DNA of 64,000 bases from contig OX387199.1 of the NCBI GenBank assembly GCA_947561715.1, forward strand, positions 6,267,001 to 6,331,000, in the 5' to 3' direction. The notes under the pieces are model-generated. The model ran no database searches. It saw nothing but the letters and a program-made list of their open reading frames with translations, and had not been told where the DNA came from. A program made the position numbers and the translations under genes. This document shows, piece after piece, positions 25,265 to 36,964 of the stretch. This stretch comes from Ascidia mentula. Lineage: Eukaryota > Chordata > Ascidiacea > Phlebobranchia > Ascidiidae. Numbering within the stretch: position 1 is the stretch's first letter; each line of letters begins with the position of its first letter.

Positions 25265-25544
25265 ACCCCCTTTCCTCAAAATGCGAAATCGGAATTACAA
25301 GTCCAGACGAACGGGTGGTTTTACCAACCGACCGGAACGCGTACGCAGCTCAAGTTGTTCTGGAATCGGCCGTATGTGTCGACGGTTACGTCGCAATGAC
25401 CGGTTTGGGGTATCGACGATGTAAGAGCGTGGAAGTGAGGTTTGAGAATATACAATGCCTTCCTCTCCACCGATGCAAGCATACGTTTCCGGGGAAAGTT
25501 CAGGTATAGAGGCCGTACCCGATGTCTCTTGCCGTAATTTTGCT

Positions 25545-26305
25545 TTAGATTTTACTTGATTTCGAGATCATTAGCTCTGAAACTCGATAAATAAGACCAG
25601 TTATGAACAGGGGACGACGTCCAACACGGAATTGTCGTCTTAATCGTCTTCCCATCAACAACTCCGCTGGGCTGTACCCGGAAGCCAGCTTTGTAGCACG
25701 GTAAGAAAGTAACGCCAAATAGGGGTCTTCGGCTTTGCTTAGTAGACGTTTTACTTTACAGCCCTCTCCGCTTCTCCATTTGCTTTGTGGATACCGTTGG
25801 CTGCTAGTCTGGTGAATGAAGCCATATTCGTTGGCGAAACACTGAAAAATATAGGAATTGTATTGCGGGCCATTATCCGACATCACTATGTCTGGAATCC
25901 CATGGCGGGAAAAAATATACTTCAAGTGACTGATAATGTCCGATGAGCTCGTACCATGAGCGAGTAGGGACATCTCAATGAACCTCGAGAAGTAATCTAT
26001 GACCAATAGATACATTTTACCTTGGAAATACAGCAAATCTGTTCCTACTTTTTCGCATGGTCTACTGGGCAGAAGAGAAGGAATCATTGGTTCTACTGGC
26101 ACTTGATGCAGCTTGAAACAAATTGAATAATGTCGTTAGTAATACCTGGCCACCAGACGGAATCTTGGGCTCTCCGTCTACACTTTTCCATCCCCTGATG
26201 TCCAACATGGATACTGCGCAAAATTTCATTTCGCAAAACTTCAGGAATGAGAAGTCTGGGGCCTTTGAGAAGCAATCCGTCAACAACAGTTATTTCGTGG
26301 CGCAC
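25545..26305 (-). pseudogene. degraded retroelement integrase
   Basis: The N-terminal part shows the integrase zinc-binding pattern: HVGHQG followed by SCIKCQ, an HHCC finger, with a WWPG motif between. After a one-base frameshift near 26100 the catalytic core follows, with Asp in KVGTDLLYF and Asp in MSDNGPQYNS. The region of the third acidic residue (expected in an NGE motif) is disturbed (SKWRSGEGCK). The GYSPAELLMGRRLR motif that typically follows Ty3/gypsy integrase cores is present. The product is not functional as it stands. Confidence 0.88.
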
Positions 26306-26492
26306 TTGAAAATATGGCTGCAGCGAATCGATTTAGACTCGTTTAGGCCGACCGCCTTTAGTAATTTGAACAACTTTTGGACTTAATACGTCACACTTCG
26401 TTGCGTAACGGATTTGCTGTATCCGTGTTTGAGATGCGGGAATGTTAGCAATACAAATGGAGGCGTGGGGTTGAATCTCACTTCTGACACCA

Positions 26493-26655
26493 TGTATTGT
26501 TGTAGTTTATTACACAACATAAACGGAACGGAACAGCGGTGTACACTAACGTAGGTTACAATAGAATGCCCTTGACGGCACAGAGGAACACTCATATAGG
26601 AGGGGGTCACGTGACATTACCACGTTGTACAAGCACTAATGCGAAACACACTACA
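26493..26655 (-). repeat. 5' LTR
   Basis: 163 bases. The element's own transcription would run leftward from here. Confidence 0.9.
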
Positions 26656-26681
26656 ACAACCACATTGTTGGTATTATTAAT

Positions 26682-27292
26682 CGCCGAACCTCTCACAGGG
26701 GCGGGATCTTGCAACGAAACTATGGATAAGAGTATGCCTGATATTGTGTGTGAAGACAGAGTTGGAATCAAATCACTACCCGCTGGGTCTGATTTTTTAA
26801 TTTGCAACTCTTCCTGTCAAGGTTTGAACTGTTTTCATATGGAGTCTGACTACGGCATAGACTATGGTTAGTTTTTGACACTTTCCACAGGGTATGCTTC
26901 ATATCGCGACGAAAAAAGGTTCGTGGTACATTCAAACCCTGATTGATGTGTTTCGTCAATACTTTGAAGGTACATCGCGAAATAATACTATTTATACATT
27001 ATGTGGCTGTGGGTATAATCTACCATTTTTTTGTTGCAACGAAGGACGTTTACCCGATCACTACGACATTACATGCCTGCTAACAATCGTGTCCAAAAAA
27101 GTGGCCAAAATGGAAGAGTTAACCGAATGCGAGCAAAACATACGAAACGACACCCGCCCGGACACTGTAACAGAAGATGATCTCCTTCTGAAGCAGATGC
27201 CAGCATTTACGTCCAGTCTAACCAAGTTATTTTTTCTGCCACAACAGCCTAGTCTAACAGGGGTAAAAGGGGTATCACGAAAAACCCGATGA
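26682..27292 (+). pseudogene. decapitated class A caspase (D)
   Basis: Keeps only the 3' part of exon 4 (about 26684-26821), exon 5 (26891-26969) and exon 6 (27045-27292). The alpha tail runs straight into the middle of exon 4, so exons 1-3, the His and the catalytic Cys of QACRG are deleted. Exon 5 is two bases short (GACGAAAAAAGG instead of GACGTCAAAAAAGG), which shifts the frame through the GSWYIQ region. Exon 6 still encodes QMPAFTSSLTKLFFLPQQ. Non-functional as a protease. Confidence 0.85.
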
Positions 27293-29306
27293 ACGGAAAC
27301 AAAAATCCCCGAAAAAAAAGAAAAAGTAGAGGTGCACTTTAACTGGCTAAAAAGCCAACACCATGTTATAAAAATCGTTTTGGGAGACCATGTTATCAAT
27401 TGTAAGACATTCTTGCCTCAAACCTTATCAGTACGTACACTTTAAATATGCTAGAATAACTAAAGAATTTTTGGACTTCAATTTTTAGGAATAAATGTTA
27501 ATGTTGGAAGAAAACTTAATTTAGGTTGTTTGTGTGATTACGTTGATTAAGTAACACGTGTCTTTCCGCAAACTTTGTCCAGATATATTATGGGTCATAT
27601 CAATATATTCTTGTACATATTAATAACACTCTTCAGCGACAAACAACAATGTCATTTTGTTGATTTGGATATCGCGTAAATTTGTTGCTTGTTGTTTTGT
27701 ACATTTTACCCGCTTCTACATTATTTCATTTGCATGTACTACGACATATTTGTTCAAAAATAATTTGTAAAATTTTCAGTGCGTTGAGTTCCAGCGATAA
27801 ATATATGTATATTAATCGGAATAAACGACTATGGTTATTATATTAGTGTGGTAATTTATAATGGACATATTATTAATCCCGGGGTGGACAGGAAGTATAT
27901 TTTTGAGGTCATGGTTATCGTGTACAAACGTACTTGCAACCGAACTATTAACACATAAATAATATTATAGCGCTCCCTCGGACATTCGTAGATATTATAA
28001 ATTGTACAGCAGAAAATAACTACTTCCGAAAAGTTCCTTGAATCCGAAAAAGACGAACTTGATTTAACATAGTCGTTCAAAAAGATGAGTTACGAAACGA
28101 CGTCCTTCACGATTGTCAAATCCGTGCAACTGTCAAGTCGTTCATTTCCACTTTTAAAAAGCTGTATCTTTAACGAGTTGATAGGCATTCTACTAAGTCA
28201 ACAAGACTTTCTTCGTTGATAACGAAATTATGTTTGGACATTGCTTTGTATGTACCTGATTGTATGCCTTTATACGACTATCTATAGGTTGAATTCATTA
28301 TGCAGGTGTCAATGTGTATGGGCATGTTAATCTTGCGCTAACAGCAATCAAGAAACTTAATTCATCCTGATGCGATGCCATTATAGGTTTGAAACTGACG
28401 TGTATAGAGTAGAAATTTGTTCCTTTCATTGGCAAAAAAGTATTCAAACCGTCTGGGGGCTTGCCGGTCTAAAATATGTATCTTGACTCGAGCTGTATTA
28501 CGCGTGATTAGGTCAATTGCATTTCAGCATAAAGCATGAGAAGTACTCGTTTTGGCGCAAGCAGAATTTCTGCGGCACATTTTTTTTCTTTTGTCGCTTT
28601 CTTTTTGCCGCAAGGTGTCGCCTTTGGACGCAACACTATAAAGGTGCTAATGGATCTTGTAATATAACATTATTGGAGGTTTCTTTAATGAGTTGTTATG
28701 AGTCAAATATTTTCTAACCAACAAACAAGCACCAATCAACTCACCTGATTCTGTATTCTGTAACATCAATGGTCTACATACAAACCACACAACTTTTATT
28801 GAAAAGTTTATTATTAGTTATATATTCCTGCGAGCGGGTGACACTCAGATATAATTAACATAGACAAGGCGTACAACAAGAAGTGTGTCCACACGCAAAG
28901 TTTGCCTTCGTCTAATCGAGTATTCTATCCAGTGTAAAAATTAGTTTTACTCCACCGCTCTTAATAAAACTCTAGAAACCCACAAATTAGTCAATAGCGT
29001 TTGATAAAGGTTATATTTCGCGTAAGCATAACATATATACATTGTAGAGTAGAAGGCGGGACGTCTCACTGTTCAACACTTTGCAAAGTATGCTTTGACT
29101 GCGATGCCAGTGAACCATATATGCATTGGGGTACACATGGTATTAACACAACAATGGAAAAAAGCATAGTAGGCCTATGCAGCAAACTTTTAAATATATA
29201 TACAAGCCGATATAGGGGAAGAAGTGCAATTATTTATGTACAATTTTTCCAAATAACTGTGTTTTCATCAGAGGAAATCCTTGTTAGTACAGCGTAAGTG
29301 GAATGC
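27293..29306. repeat. duplicated 3' flank between convergent caspases, copy 3
   Basis: Homologous to 7014-8993 and 16884-18848. It contains the conserved AATAAA at 27820-27825. No separate gene is recognised. Confidence 0.75.
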
Positions 29307-30913
29307 CTACTTCTTCGGCAAAAAGTAAAGCTTTCTAAATGTGGAAGTGAAGGTTGGCATTTGCTTGGCAGTTGTACCATGATATTTCGCAGACCATTCA
29401 GCAACTTGATATGACACCATGGTAAGTAAACGAATGAAATCACTTCCATCCTCCACTTTTCCTTCATGCAATAGACTCATGATGTTATACCTTCTATTTT
29501 ACACAAATATTTCGAAACATCTTTTCAACACATTTTGCATGTCTTTGATTACGTAATCTCTTTACTGTTGTAAATCGTGGATAAATTTACTACAGGGTTG
29601 CCTAATGACGACTTATTTTCCACACTGTTTCATCATGTGTATTTTTTCAGAAATGAAACTGAAAAGGTATTGTGACACATTAGTTGCAACAATAATAATT
29701 TCGATTTGAAGACATAAAATGCACTTGTTAGAGAGGAAATTTAATCTTCTTGTACTCAAGTTTAAAATTAAGAATTAAACAAAATTCCAAAAAAGTAATA
29801 TATTAGCTGCAAATGTAATCAGTCATACTGCAAAATTTTCCGAAACACGTAGTTTTAACTATGTAGTTGCCGTAACATACCATCAAAGTATTCTTGCACC
29901 ACTTTCACCAAATGTTGAATGTAGATTGAACCAGTTTTAGCGCTCCGAAAACTCACAAAACCTACAACCGTTTTGTGTTACGTGTTATGGAAAGGTGTTT
30001 TTCGTGTGTAGGGAAATACCTTTGTTTGTTGAGGTGCAAACCAACATATCTGAACTGCCAGGAATCGCTTTCAAATCCACTCCATCTTCTTCAATATCTT
30101 CCAGTTCGTCGGTCATTAGATCACTGGGACCTTCGATCTTATGACCTCTGCAAGCCTGTAAAGCCAGAGTGTGCATTGACGATTACAAAATGCCGTGCGA
30201 ATTGTTAAATGCTTTTAAAATACGTTTTCTCCGACAAAAATACCCTACACGACTACTGGTGTCGTAAGTTTAACGACATCTTCACTCAGTCTCTGGTCTA
30301 TATCTATAGTACTTGCTGGCGCACTGTTTTGACTGTTAAGCATTTATCATAGCACGAGCTTTCGCGAGTTTGATCTCGCTACCTTAGGTGCTGCAAATTA
30401 AAAAAATGTACCTGAAATATAAAAGTTTTTGGCTTTCCGACGAGATTTGGGCAATTTTTGCCTTCAAATGTAGTAAGAATGTTTTGAACATGGTATGGAC
30501 CATCTTCCATGTAAATGACTCCATCGCTTCCATGTGATAAGAAAACAATGACAAGCCTATCCTGGTGATAAAAATCCATCCTTGCAATGAACTCCAGAGT
30601 CTAAAAAATCACAACATGCCTCGTTTTTTTTAGACGGGAGCGTACAGTGAGCATTTTACTTCTTGTAACTCAACGACGGTCATGTCAGTGGTAGTGTCCG
30701 TTACGAAACCCATTTTTGTGAACAACGTTTGCAAAGCCTCCGCATCTTTCTCGGAACCATATCTCGTCGATACTTTTGTTGACACAAATCAAAGTTACAA
30801 AATGGAAGTATGAAGAAAAATGTATGGGACTTACATTTGTCAAAATGTTGGTTGTTAAATATAAATGCCTGTCCCGGCTTTGCATTCCGGTTGTATATCT
30901 CGTTTTTGTACAT
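29307..30913 (-). CDS. class G caspase, six exons, 250 aa (G4)
   Basis: Exons in order on the minus strand: 30835-30913, 30660-30772, 30412-30600, 30020-30155, 29881-29961, 29307-29461, summing to 753 nt without stops and all with GT-AG introns. It starts MYKNEIYNRNAKPGQAFIFN. Landmarks are RYGSEKD (P1-pocket Arg), His87 in FLSHGSDG, Cys129 in QACRG, a short acidic linker with EDIEEDGVD, Arg178 in SFRSAKTGSIYIQ and the tail FRKLYFLPKK. The Trp of the usual GSW motif is Ile185. At 250 residues it is shorter than typical executioner caspases and has almost no prodomain. It is the first complete member of the class; the copies at 9 and 19 kb match only its last three exons. Confidence 0.88.
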
Positions 30914-32488
30914 TATCAGGTCTTCTTTATCGACAAATTGATCGCAAGGATTTACAGATTACTTAATTTTTTATATTTAGTAACTCCAAAAACGTCATAA
31001 ACAACATATAGACAACCTCCTATTTTTCCGTCTTCAGAAAACAAAAACCATGTACAGAGAGTAAAATAAAAACCTGGATAACTTATTTAACCTTACATAC
31101 AATTGGTTACATACATTTCAATACTTTTTTTCGACATTGGAATGCAATTATTCAAAATACGTTCACATTCAAATTGATGTATTACTGGTACTTAGGTTTG
31201 TACATTTAGTGAAGACTGCAGTATAGCATGCTACAATTTAATAATGTGGTTCTAAAAGCATTGTTACGGTGAGGAAAGATTGCTTTTTCTGTTCTATATA
31301 CTGAAACTCCGAAAAAGGCTGAAAAAACTACAGCGTTCTGCCTGGGCCCTCTCTTAAGTACACCAGCAAAGCGTGCACCCAGTCAACCGTATTAAAACAC
31401 TGTCTAAATTGTTTTAGTAAGGTTGACCAGCATTGTCGAACAAACTGCACTGTAAAAGCTAGTTTACATAGACCTACGCGAAACCTTGTCCTTTAACAAC
31501 TACCCTTGAGTGTATCCTTACACTTTTACAGTTTCCTTATACCAGAGGTAATGTAACAAAAATTTTACCAATGTTAGGACAGTATACACAACATATTTCA
31601 GCAAAACATCGCGTGAGTATGTATGGTGAAGTTAATTTTTGCAATTTTTAAAAAAGTAAGATTCGTTTACACTTATTCTCTGAGAAACAGCATTTCGAAA
31701 AACTGCTGACGACAACGCCCGTTAAAGCTGTGCGATCGAACTCGAGCGATACTTAACGCTTCATGAAATAGGACGCATCGGCGCGGAACACCTTTTTTCT
31801 AAGTGCAATCTTGATCAAAGCGAGGGTACACTACGAAAGGTAGTTGCATTACCACATAAATATGTTGTTTGTAATTCATTTTAGTTTATGACGTCTAATT
31901 TGTTTTTTCATAAATAATGTAAGTGTCACATAGAGTGTACATTATTTTTTTGGAACAAATCATTAACTAAGAGTTTTTGTAGTCTCCCTTTCTCTAAACA
32001 TCTGCTTTTGTATATTTCGTTTGAATATAATAAAAAGCTATAAAAGTTCGACTTCGGACATAAAACGCCAAGTCGAGAAACCAGAATCACCAGCGAATAC
32101 GTTTATTACAAGCACAAGGTGGCGGAAAAAAGCTAATATTAGAAAAAGTGCACCTCGTGAATCTCACCTTATTTCTTCAAACTTAAGAATTTCCAACGCC
32201 TTGCAACAAAACACATGTAGAAATCTTGTGTTCATTTACCAGAGCGCAAAAAACAGTATGTTGTTCTCCTTTTTCATTAGACGCGATAGAACTGAATGCT
32301 TGCTTGAGCCAGGGAAAATCTTGTCACCGCGTGCTTCTTATAAAGGTCACGTGACATCCAAAAACAATGAGTTGACGACATTTTACCTGTCAATCACCTG
32401 GATGGAATTGTATTGTGAATGTGGGATAACGACGCGGTCAGCAACAAAATTAAATACAACCAATTTAAATGGTAATGAGAAAGTTAGT
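30914..32488. repeat. duplicated spacer between class G and class E loci, copy 1
   Basis: Matches about 38465-40182 with scattered indels. It contains a 158-codon plus-strand ORF (32021-32497) whose counterpart in the second copy is broken, so it is probably not a gene. Confidence 0.65.
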
Positions 32489-32599
32489 GGTGTGTAAACC
32501 CATAACACAACCCTATCGTCCTGGAGTGTCAGGGTGTGTAATGTGAGACCCCACGCGAAGAAATTAACTGTCAGACCTAGCGGAACGACCAAGAGTCTT
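32489..32599. repeat. gamma repeat core, copy 1
   Basis: A segment of about 110 bases running from GTGTGTAAACCCATAACA to CCAAGAGTCTT. It is also at 40183-40292, 47904-48013 and 52303-52412, each preceded by TTTTACCTGTCAATCACCTGG (TTTTGACTGTC at the last copy). It looks like an old dispersed element. Confidence 0.7.
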
Positions 32600-33093
32600 C
32601 ACTTGGTCCAATACATGGCATTTACAATTTGGTGCAAGATTTTCTCTACATGTTTTAAAGATATTTTTGGCGCTTGTTTGTTGCCCACTGAACAGTTCCG
32701 CACTGGGCTAAATCTACGCACAATCAAAATGATGTTTAATCATATTGTAGCAACTACAAAACAACAAAAGTTTTTTGGGGAAAGGCCCAGACACACATCC
32801 TTTGGGGAAAATTCATACAAGATCAACCGTTCTGACGATAAAGGTAGGTATCTGCACAGACAAATGCGAATGCTCAGATACGGTACAATTGTGCGCCAAT
32901 TTCAAAAAAACAATGACTGCACACATTATAGTCAGTCAAGGCCACGAACCTTACCCATTACTAAAATGTAAATAATTTGCAACGCAACTGATACATCAAT
33001 AGGTAAATATTTTTTATAATTGAAATTCCGTCTCAATATTTTTTTGTGTAGACGTATACAAGACCTTTTTACCATTGGCTCCTTACAAAATGA

Positions 33094-34447
33094 TCACATA
33101 CATGTTTGAAGAAACATTGGCTTTCGTGGCAGAAAAAACAGTTTTGTTAGGCTTGAGGTAAAAGCAGTTTTGATGTGGAAAACATGACAGCATCGGCATC
33201 GTTGTCGTCTTTTCGCGCTACGTCGTTTGATACAACTGTCAGCAACCAAATGATGTCGTGGTCCCAAGGTAAAATTCCTTGTAAAAAGAAAATTATTCAA
33301 AAAATTGTCCAATATTTTAGGTTGCAGCATCTTACTGTTAAAATAGTCTCCAAAAACCTTGACCAGTGTCTGAATGAACCAAGACCCTTCTGTCGGGTGG
33401 CGGTGGCTCACGAAACCTGGCCAGTAAATATATAATTGTACTTGTTAATATATATCACAACGTTGCACAATGTTCCTCTAGTACGTGTAGTTTATTTCTC
33501 ACACCATGTCTTTAACAATTAGCGGGTACGATTTGCAATTCAAAAACAATAATCGCTGCTCATAACTCCGAGATCAACGTACGGGTTTGAAACAGAAGTT
33601 TAGAGGACCACGTTAAACTGTGGTTAATATGAAGCACTGACCCTGACTTGCAGCATTGCAAATAAGAAAGTCTGAACCCGCCGGCAATGTTGAAATTCCA
33701 ACCCCATCTTCGCAAACAACCGTCGTGTTAGAGTTAGCTTTTAATTTTAACGAAGTTGAGCTATCAGTTTTCACCATACGATCTCGATGGGGAACCGAAA
33801 CTTCGATGTCACGACCACGACAGGCCTTGTTTGAGAAAATTGTTTCAAACATTTTCCTTCACCGTTTATGCAATGCAATGCAATTACTTAGACACAAATC
33901 ACAGAACAATCAATAATCACTGACTTGAAAAATAAAGATTTTCGGTTTTCCCAACAAAGTTGGGCAAACGTCTCCACGAAATTGTTGAAGAATGTCGTCG
34001 AAATATCGTCGAAATATCGAAATATCTACCATCATTCATTATTATATGTTGTCCATCTCCATGAGATAAAAACACCATTACCAAGCTGGTTTCGTTGGTG
34101 TAATCCTGACTTGCGATATAGTCCACCTCCTAAAGTTGTATAGAAACAAAATATGGTGGTTTCATCCCAAACAAACCAACCTTTTTAAATGTGGACATTC
34201 CCAAGTTACGCATAACAGTTGTATGGTATTTTAGCTTGGCAAGTATTCGCATTAAACTTTCCACATCTTTGTCTGAACCTTCTCGTGTTTCAAGCCCTGG
34301 CAAAAAAATATTTTCTAGTTTCCGTTTGTTCTGTTATTTACACATTTTACCTTGAAACTGAAACTCAACGTTATTAAATTAAATGTATGCCAGTCCGATG
34401 CTTTCATATTGCTTGTACTGGAATTGCTTTTGGCTTCGACCTGCCAT
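33094..34447 (-). pseudogene. class E caspase pseudogene (E)
   Basis: Exons align with intact gene F: 34351-34447, 34181-34296, 33925-34129, 33642-33825, 33336-33416, and exon 6 from 33277. Exon 1 contains an in-frame TAA caused by a net 3-base change after GLAYI. Exon 3 has a 16-base insertion built from repeated TCGAAATAT units, which shifts the frame after NDGRYF. Exon 6 has lost bases around the expected CAGATGC, giving a frameshift. The QACRG and GSWFIQ motifs survive. Confidence 0.85.
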
Positions 34448-34570
34448 GTAGTACATAAACACTTGCAAAAGGATGATTGAACCGTTGTTTAGAGGAACCA
34501 TGTACACTGACTCCACTGAGTTAAAACGGTTCCGCTTAAACGGAATTTTAACAATGACAGACATGGTCTA
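34448..34570 (-). promoter_or_regulatory. conserved 5' flank shared by E, E' and F
   Basis: The roughly 120 bases upstream of the start codon align with those upstream of E' (42182-42300) and F (about 49470-49585); for example GCGGAACCGTTTT, then TCAGTGG and ATGGTTCCTC. This suggests a common promoter or 5' UTR. No TATA box is assigned. Confidence 0.4.
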
Positions 34571-34899
34571 TTGAATCTTTGTGTTGCAGGGATTGAACGG
34601 TGAAGTTCAACAATAAGGATTTAAATGCAATAAAGCGTGAAACTCTCGAGGAAACCTGCTCTTTTGCCGGTATTAATAAAGTGTGGTTAAATTCTAAAAG
34701 TAACGATTTGAGTGGCTTCTGACTTTAACACCAAAGTGTGTACTAGTGGTCGAAAAAGGCATTTGTGTAAGCGTGTAATGTATCGGGAGTTGTCACTAGT
34801 TAATATTGAAAAACAGCGTTTTTTCATAAAATCCAAACACAATATGGATGGTTAACACATCAGCAATATTTGGCACTGATATATTTTCTATACACACAA

Positions 34900-35170
34900 A
34901 GTAACTGTAAGCTGCATCCAACCAGATCAGCTAAAAAATGTTGCCTATAACCCAACCATTGCAGCCCTTTCCTTTCCAATAATTTTCTAAACTGACAAAC
35001 TGGAACAAAACCAGACCACATTAACTTCTTTGAGCTTAAAAAATTGGAATCACAAAAATTTAGCACCTTCCTGAACATCTTCTGTGACAGAAAACGAGCA
35101 TGCAATCTGTAGAAGCTGAGAAATAAAATACTCACTGGCTAAAATCAACTTAAATCTGGCAATTACTACC
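34900..35170 (-). repeat. dispersed repeat delta, copy 1
   Basis: Read on the minus strand it aligns with the plus strand at about 47387-47600. A shared stretch is GTGAGTATTTTATTTCTCAG, followed by TTTTCTGTCACAGAA. It is absent from the homologous position next to E', so it is an insertion here or a loss there. No protein family is recognised. Confidence 0.6.
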
Positions 35171-35428
35171 TTCCATTCCTTTAGATTCGTTAAATAAATC
35201 TGACCACAGCATATGCTTTTTTCAAAAAATAGGAACCGGTGCGCAAACAGTAGATGAGACTACCTTTCTCCTTGTAGAAAAACAGCTGAAATTGGCAAGA
35301 TCAGAAAAATCAAGCTTTGGGTGATGTTTAAACTTTGTGATCGCCAACTAAGGACCAAATATATTGCTGCGTTGTACATTACAGTAACACAAAACTTATC
35401 TTAGTTGACGTGGAAAGGCATTTCGCTG

Positions 35429-35895
35429 TTTTTTTTACACAATTACGCTACCACAATTCACACATAAGAAGCAGAGCGAAAGGGAGCAGAGCAAAAAGTT
35501 TAAAAAAAACATGACAAATTACGTTGCGTACTTTAGACAGTATGCGACCATTTAATTTTATGCAAATATAAAGTATTTCTTTTTTTTGCTAGGTTAAATT
35601 CACAGTTACGTAGATTCTTCAAAAAAAGCACAAATTTCGTTAAGGTCGGGTTCGTTTCCGCGTATTTGCTACTGTAAATCACATATCTGGCACATAACAA
35701 CCCACAATTTAAAAAAAGTTTACTTGGCAAATCAGAATGCATTCCAAAAAGTTTTTCTGCATCTGTTAAAATCAAATTTTGTCTTATTCTAGCACTTAAA
35801 TAAGAAATTACATCCTCCCAGTATACATTTACAATGGGGCATGAACAAAAAAGATGACACACAGTTTCCACTTGCTTCTTGCAGAAAACGCACAT
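35429..35895 (-). mobile_element. LINE 3' end (non-LTR retrotransposon fragment)
   Basis: A 124-codon minus-strand ORF (35533-35907) has the zinc-binding C-terminal signature of L1/Tx1-like reverse transcriptases: CVFC, then ETVCHLFCSCP and VYWEDV, ending in FNLAKKRNTLYLHKIKW. It is followed by about 100 bases of 3' UTR and a short poly-A (plus-strand T run at 35429-35436). Only the 3' tip of ORF2 is present, as expected for 5'-truncated insertion. The duplicated locus near 42.5 kb carries a SINE at the same junction. Confidence 0.75.
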
Positions 35896-36964
35896 GGCCA
35901 ATAACAAGTTTTAATCAACATTTTTGCGGTCCTGGGACCAAGCGACGCCTAACGGTAAATACCAAAAACATTATGTAGCCTAGAGCCCACACCAGTAATC
36001 GCGGCCAAACAGAAACCTAATTTCGGCAAAATCATGACATGAATCAGTCTCAATGCAATGGAAAGACCAAAGCCAGTCATGGTACATTTTGTGTAGCCTA
36101 TAGCCCTGTGAAATTTGTTGCTCTTTCCATAAACATCATAAATTCCTTCTTACCATGATCTTGAGAGTTGCCTGGAGACTATATACACGTCAATTTTAAA
36201 CAAATATAGCTTTCCAGGAAAAAGTCATTTACTGGCCAAATTTTGGGCAAAAAGTCCAACAAAACACCCCATATTTAGCTGTAGCGTTCAGTTAACGTAC
36301 AGGTTAAAGCGGAGAAACACCAGCATTTATTTACATGGAATGCAACTGCCTGTAAAATTATTACCAAATCCACTCACCTAATACTGTATTCTGTAACATC
36401 GATCGTCTATACATACAAACCACACTGAGGTCAGTAATTTTTATGTCAAAGTTTATCACTACTTTCATAGTCCTGCGATCGGGTGACACTCAGATATAAA
36501 TAACACAGACAAAGCGTACAACAAGAAGTGTGTCCACGCGCAAAGTTTGCCTTCGTCTAACTGAGTATTCTATCCAGTGTAAATGTTGGTTTTACTCCAC
36601 TGCTCCCAATAAAAACCCTAGAAGCCAAAAACCTCGTCAATAGCGTTTGATAAGTAGTGCTTTTAGGTTATATTTCGCGTAAGCATAACATATATACATC
36701 ATTGGGTAGAAGGCGGGATCGTCTCATTGCTCAGCAATTTGCAATGCATGCCTTGACTGCGATGCCAGTGAACCTTATATGCAATTGGGTACACATGGTA
36801 TTAACACAACAATGGAACAAAGCATAGAGTAGGCCTAAACAGCAAACTTTTATAAATATACAAGCCGATATAGGGGAAGAAGTGCAATTATTTATGTACA
36901 ATTTTTCCAAGTAACTGTGTTTTCATCAGAGGAAATCTTTGTTAGTACAGCGTAAGTGGAATGC
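35896..36964. repeat. duplicated 3' flank of class G genes (with 42707-43772)
   Basis: Matches 42707-43772 very closely, offset about 6.81 kb. Its right half also resembles 8390-8993 and 28735-29306. No gene is recognised. Confidence 0.7.

Larger units (their letters stand above)
25102..26655 (-). mobile_element. internally deleted Ty3/gypsy-like LTR retrotransposon
   Basis: Two 163-base LTRs (25102-25264 and 26493-26655) differ at only three positions and are flanked by a perfect 5-bp target duplication, ACAAC (25097-25101 and 26656-26660). On the minus strand each LTR begins TG and ends CA. A TGG-type primer-binding-like site (TGGTGTCAGAAGTGAG) abuts the 5' LTR at 26477-26492, and a purine tract (GAGGAAAGGGGG) abuts the 3' LTR at about 25265-25277. 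Only degraded integrase remains inside; gag, protease, reverse transcriptase and RNase H are absent from the 1.2-kb interior. Removing the element restores the normal alpha sequence. Confidence 0.92.

Noticed and set aside
32021..32497. 158-codon plus-strand ORF as a gene
   Set aside because: The longest plus-strand ORF in the window, but its counterpart near 39660-40160 is broken and its 3' part is gamma repeat.
32534..32971. 145-codon plus-strand ORF as a gene
   Set aside because: It begins within the gamma core and is not maintained in the second spacer copy (40250-40650).
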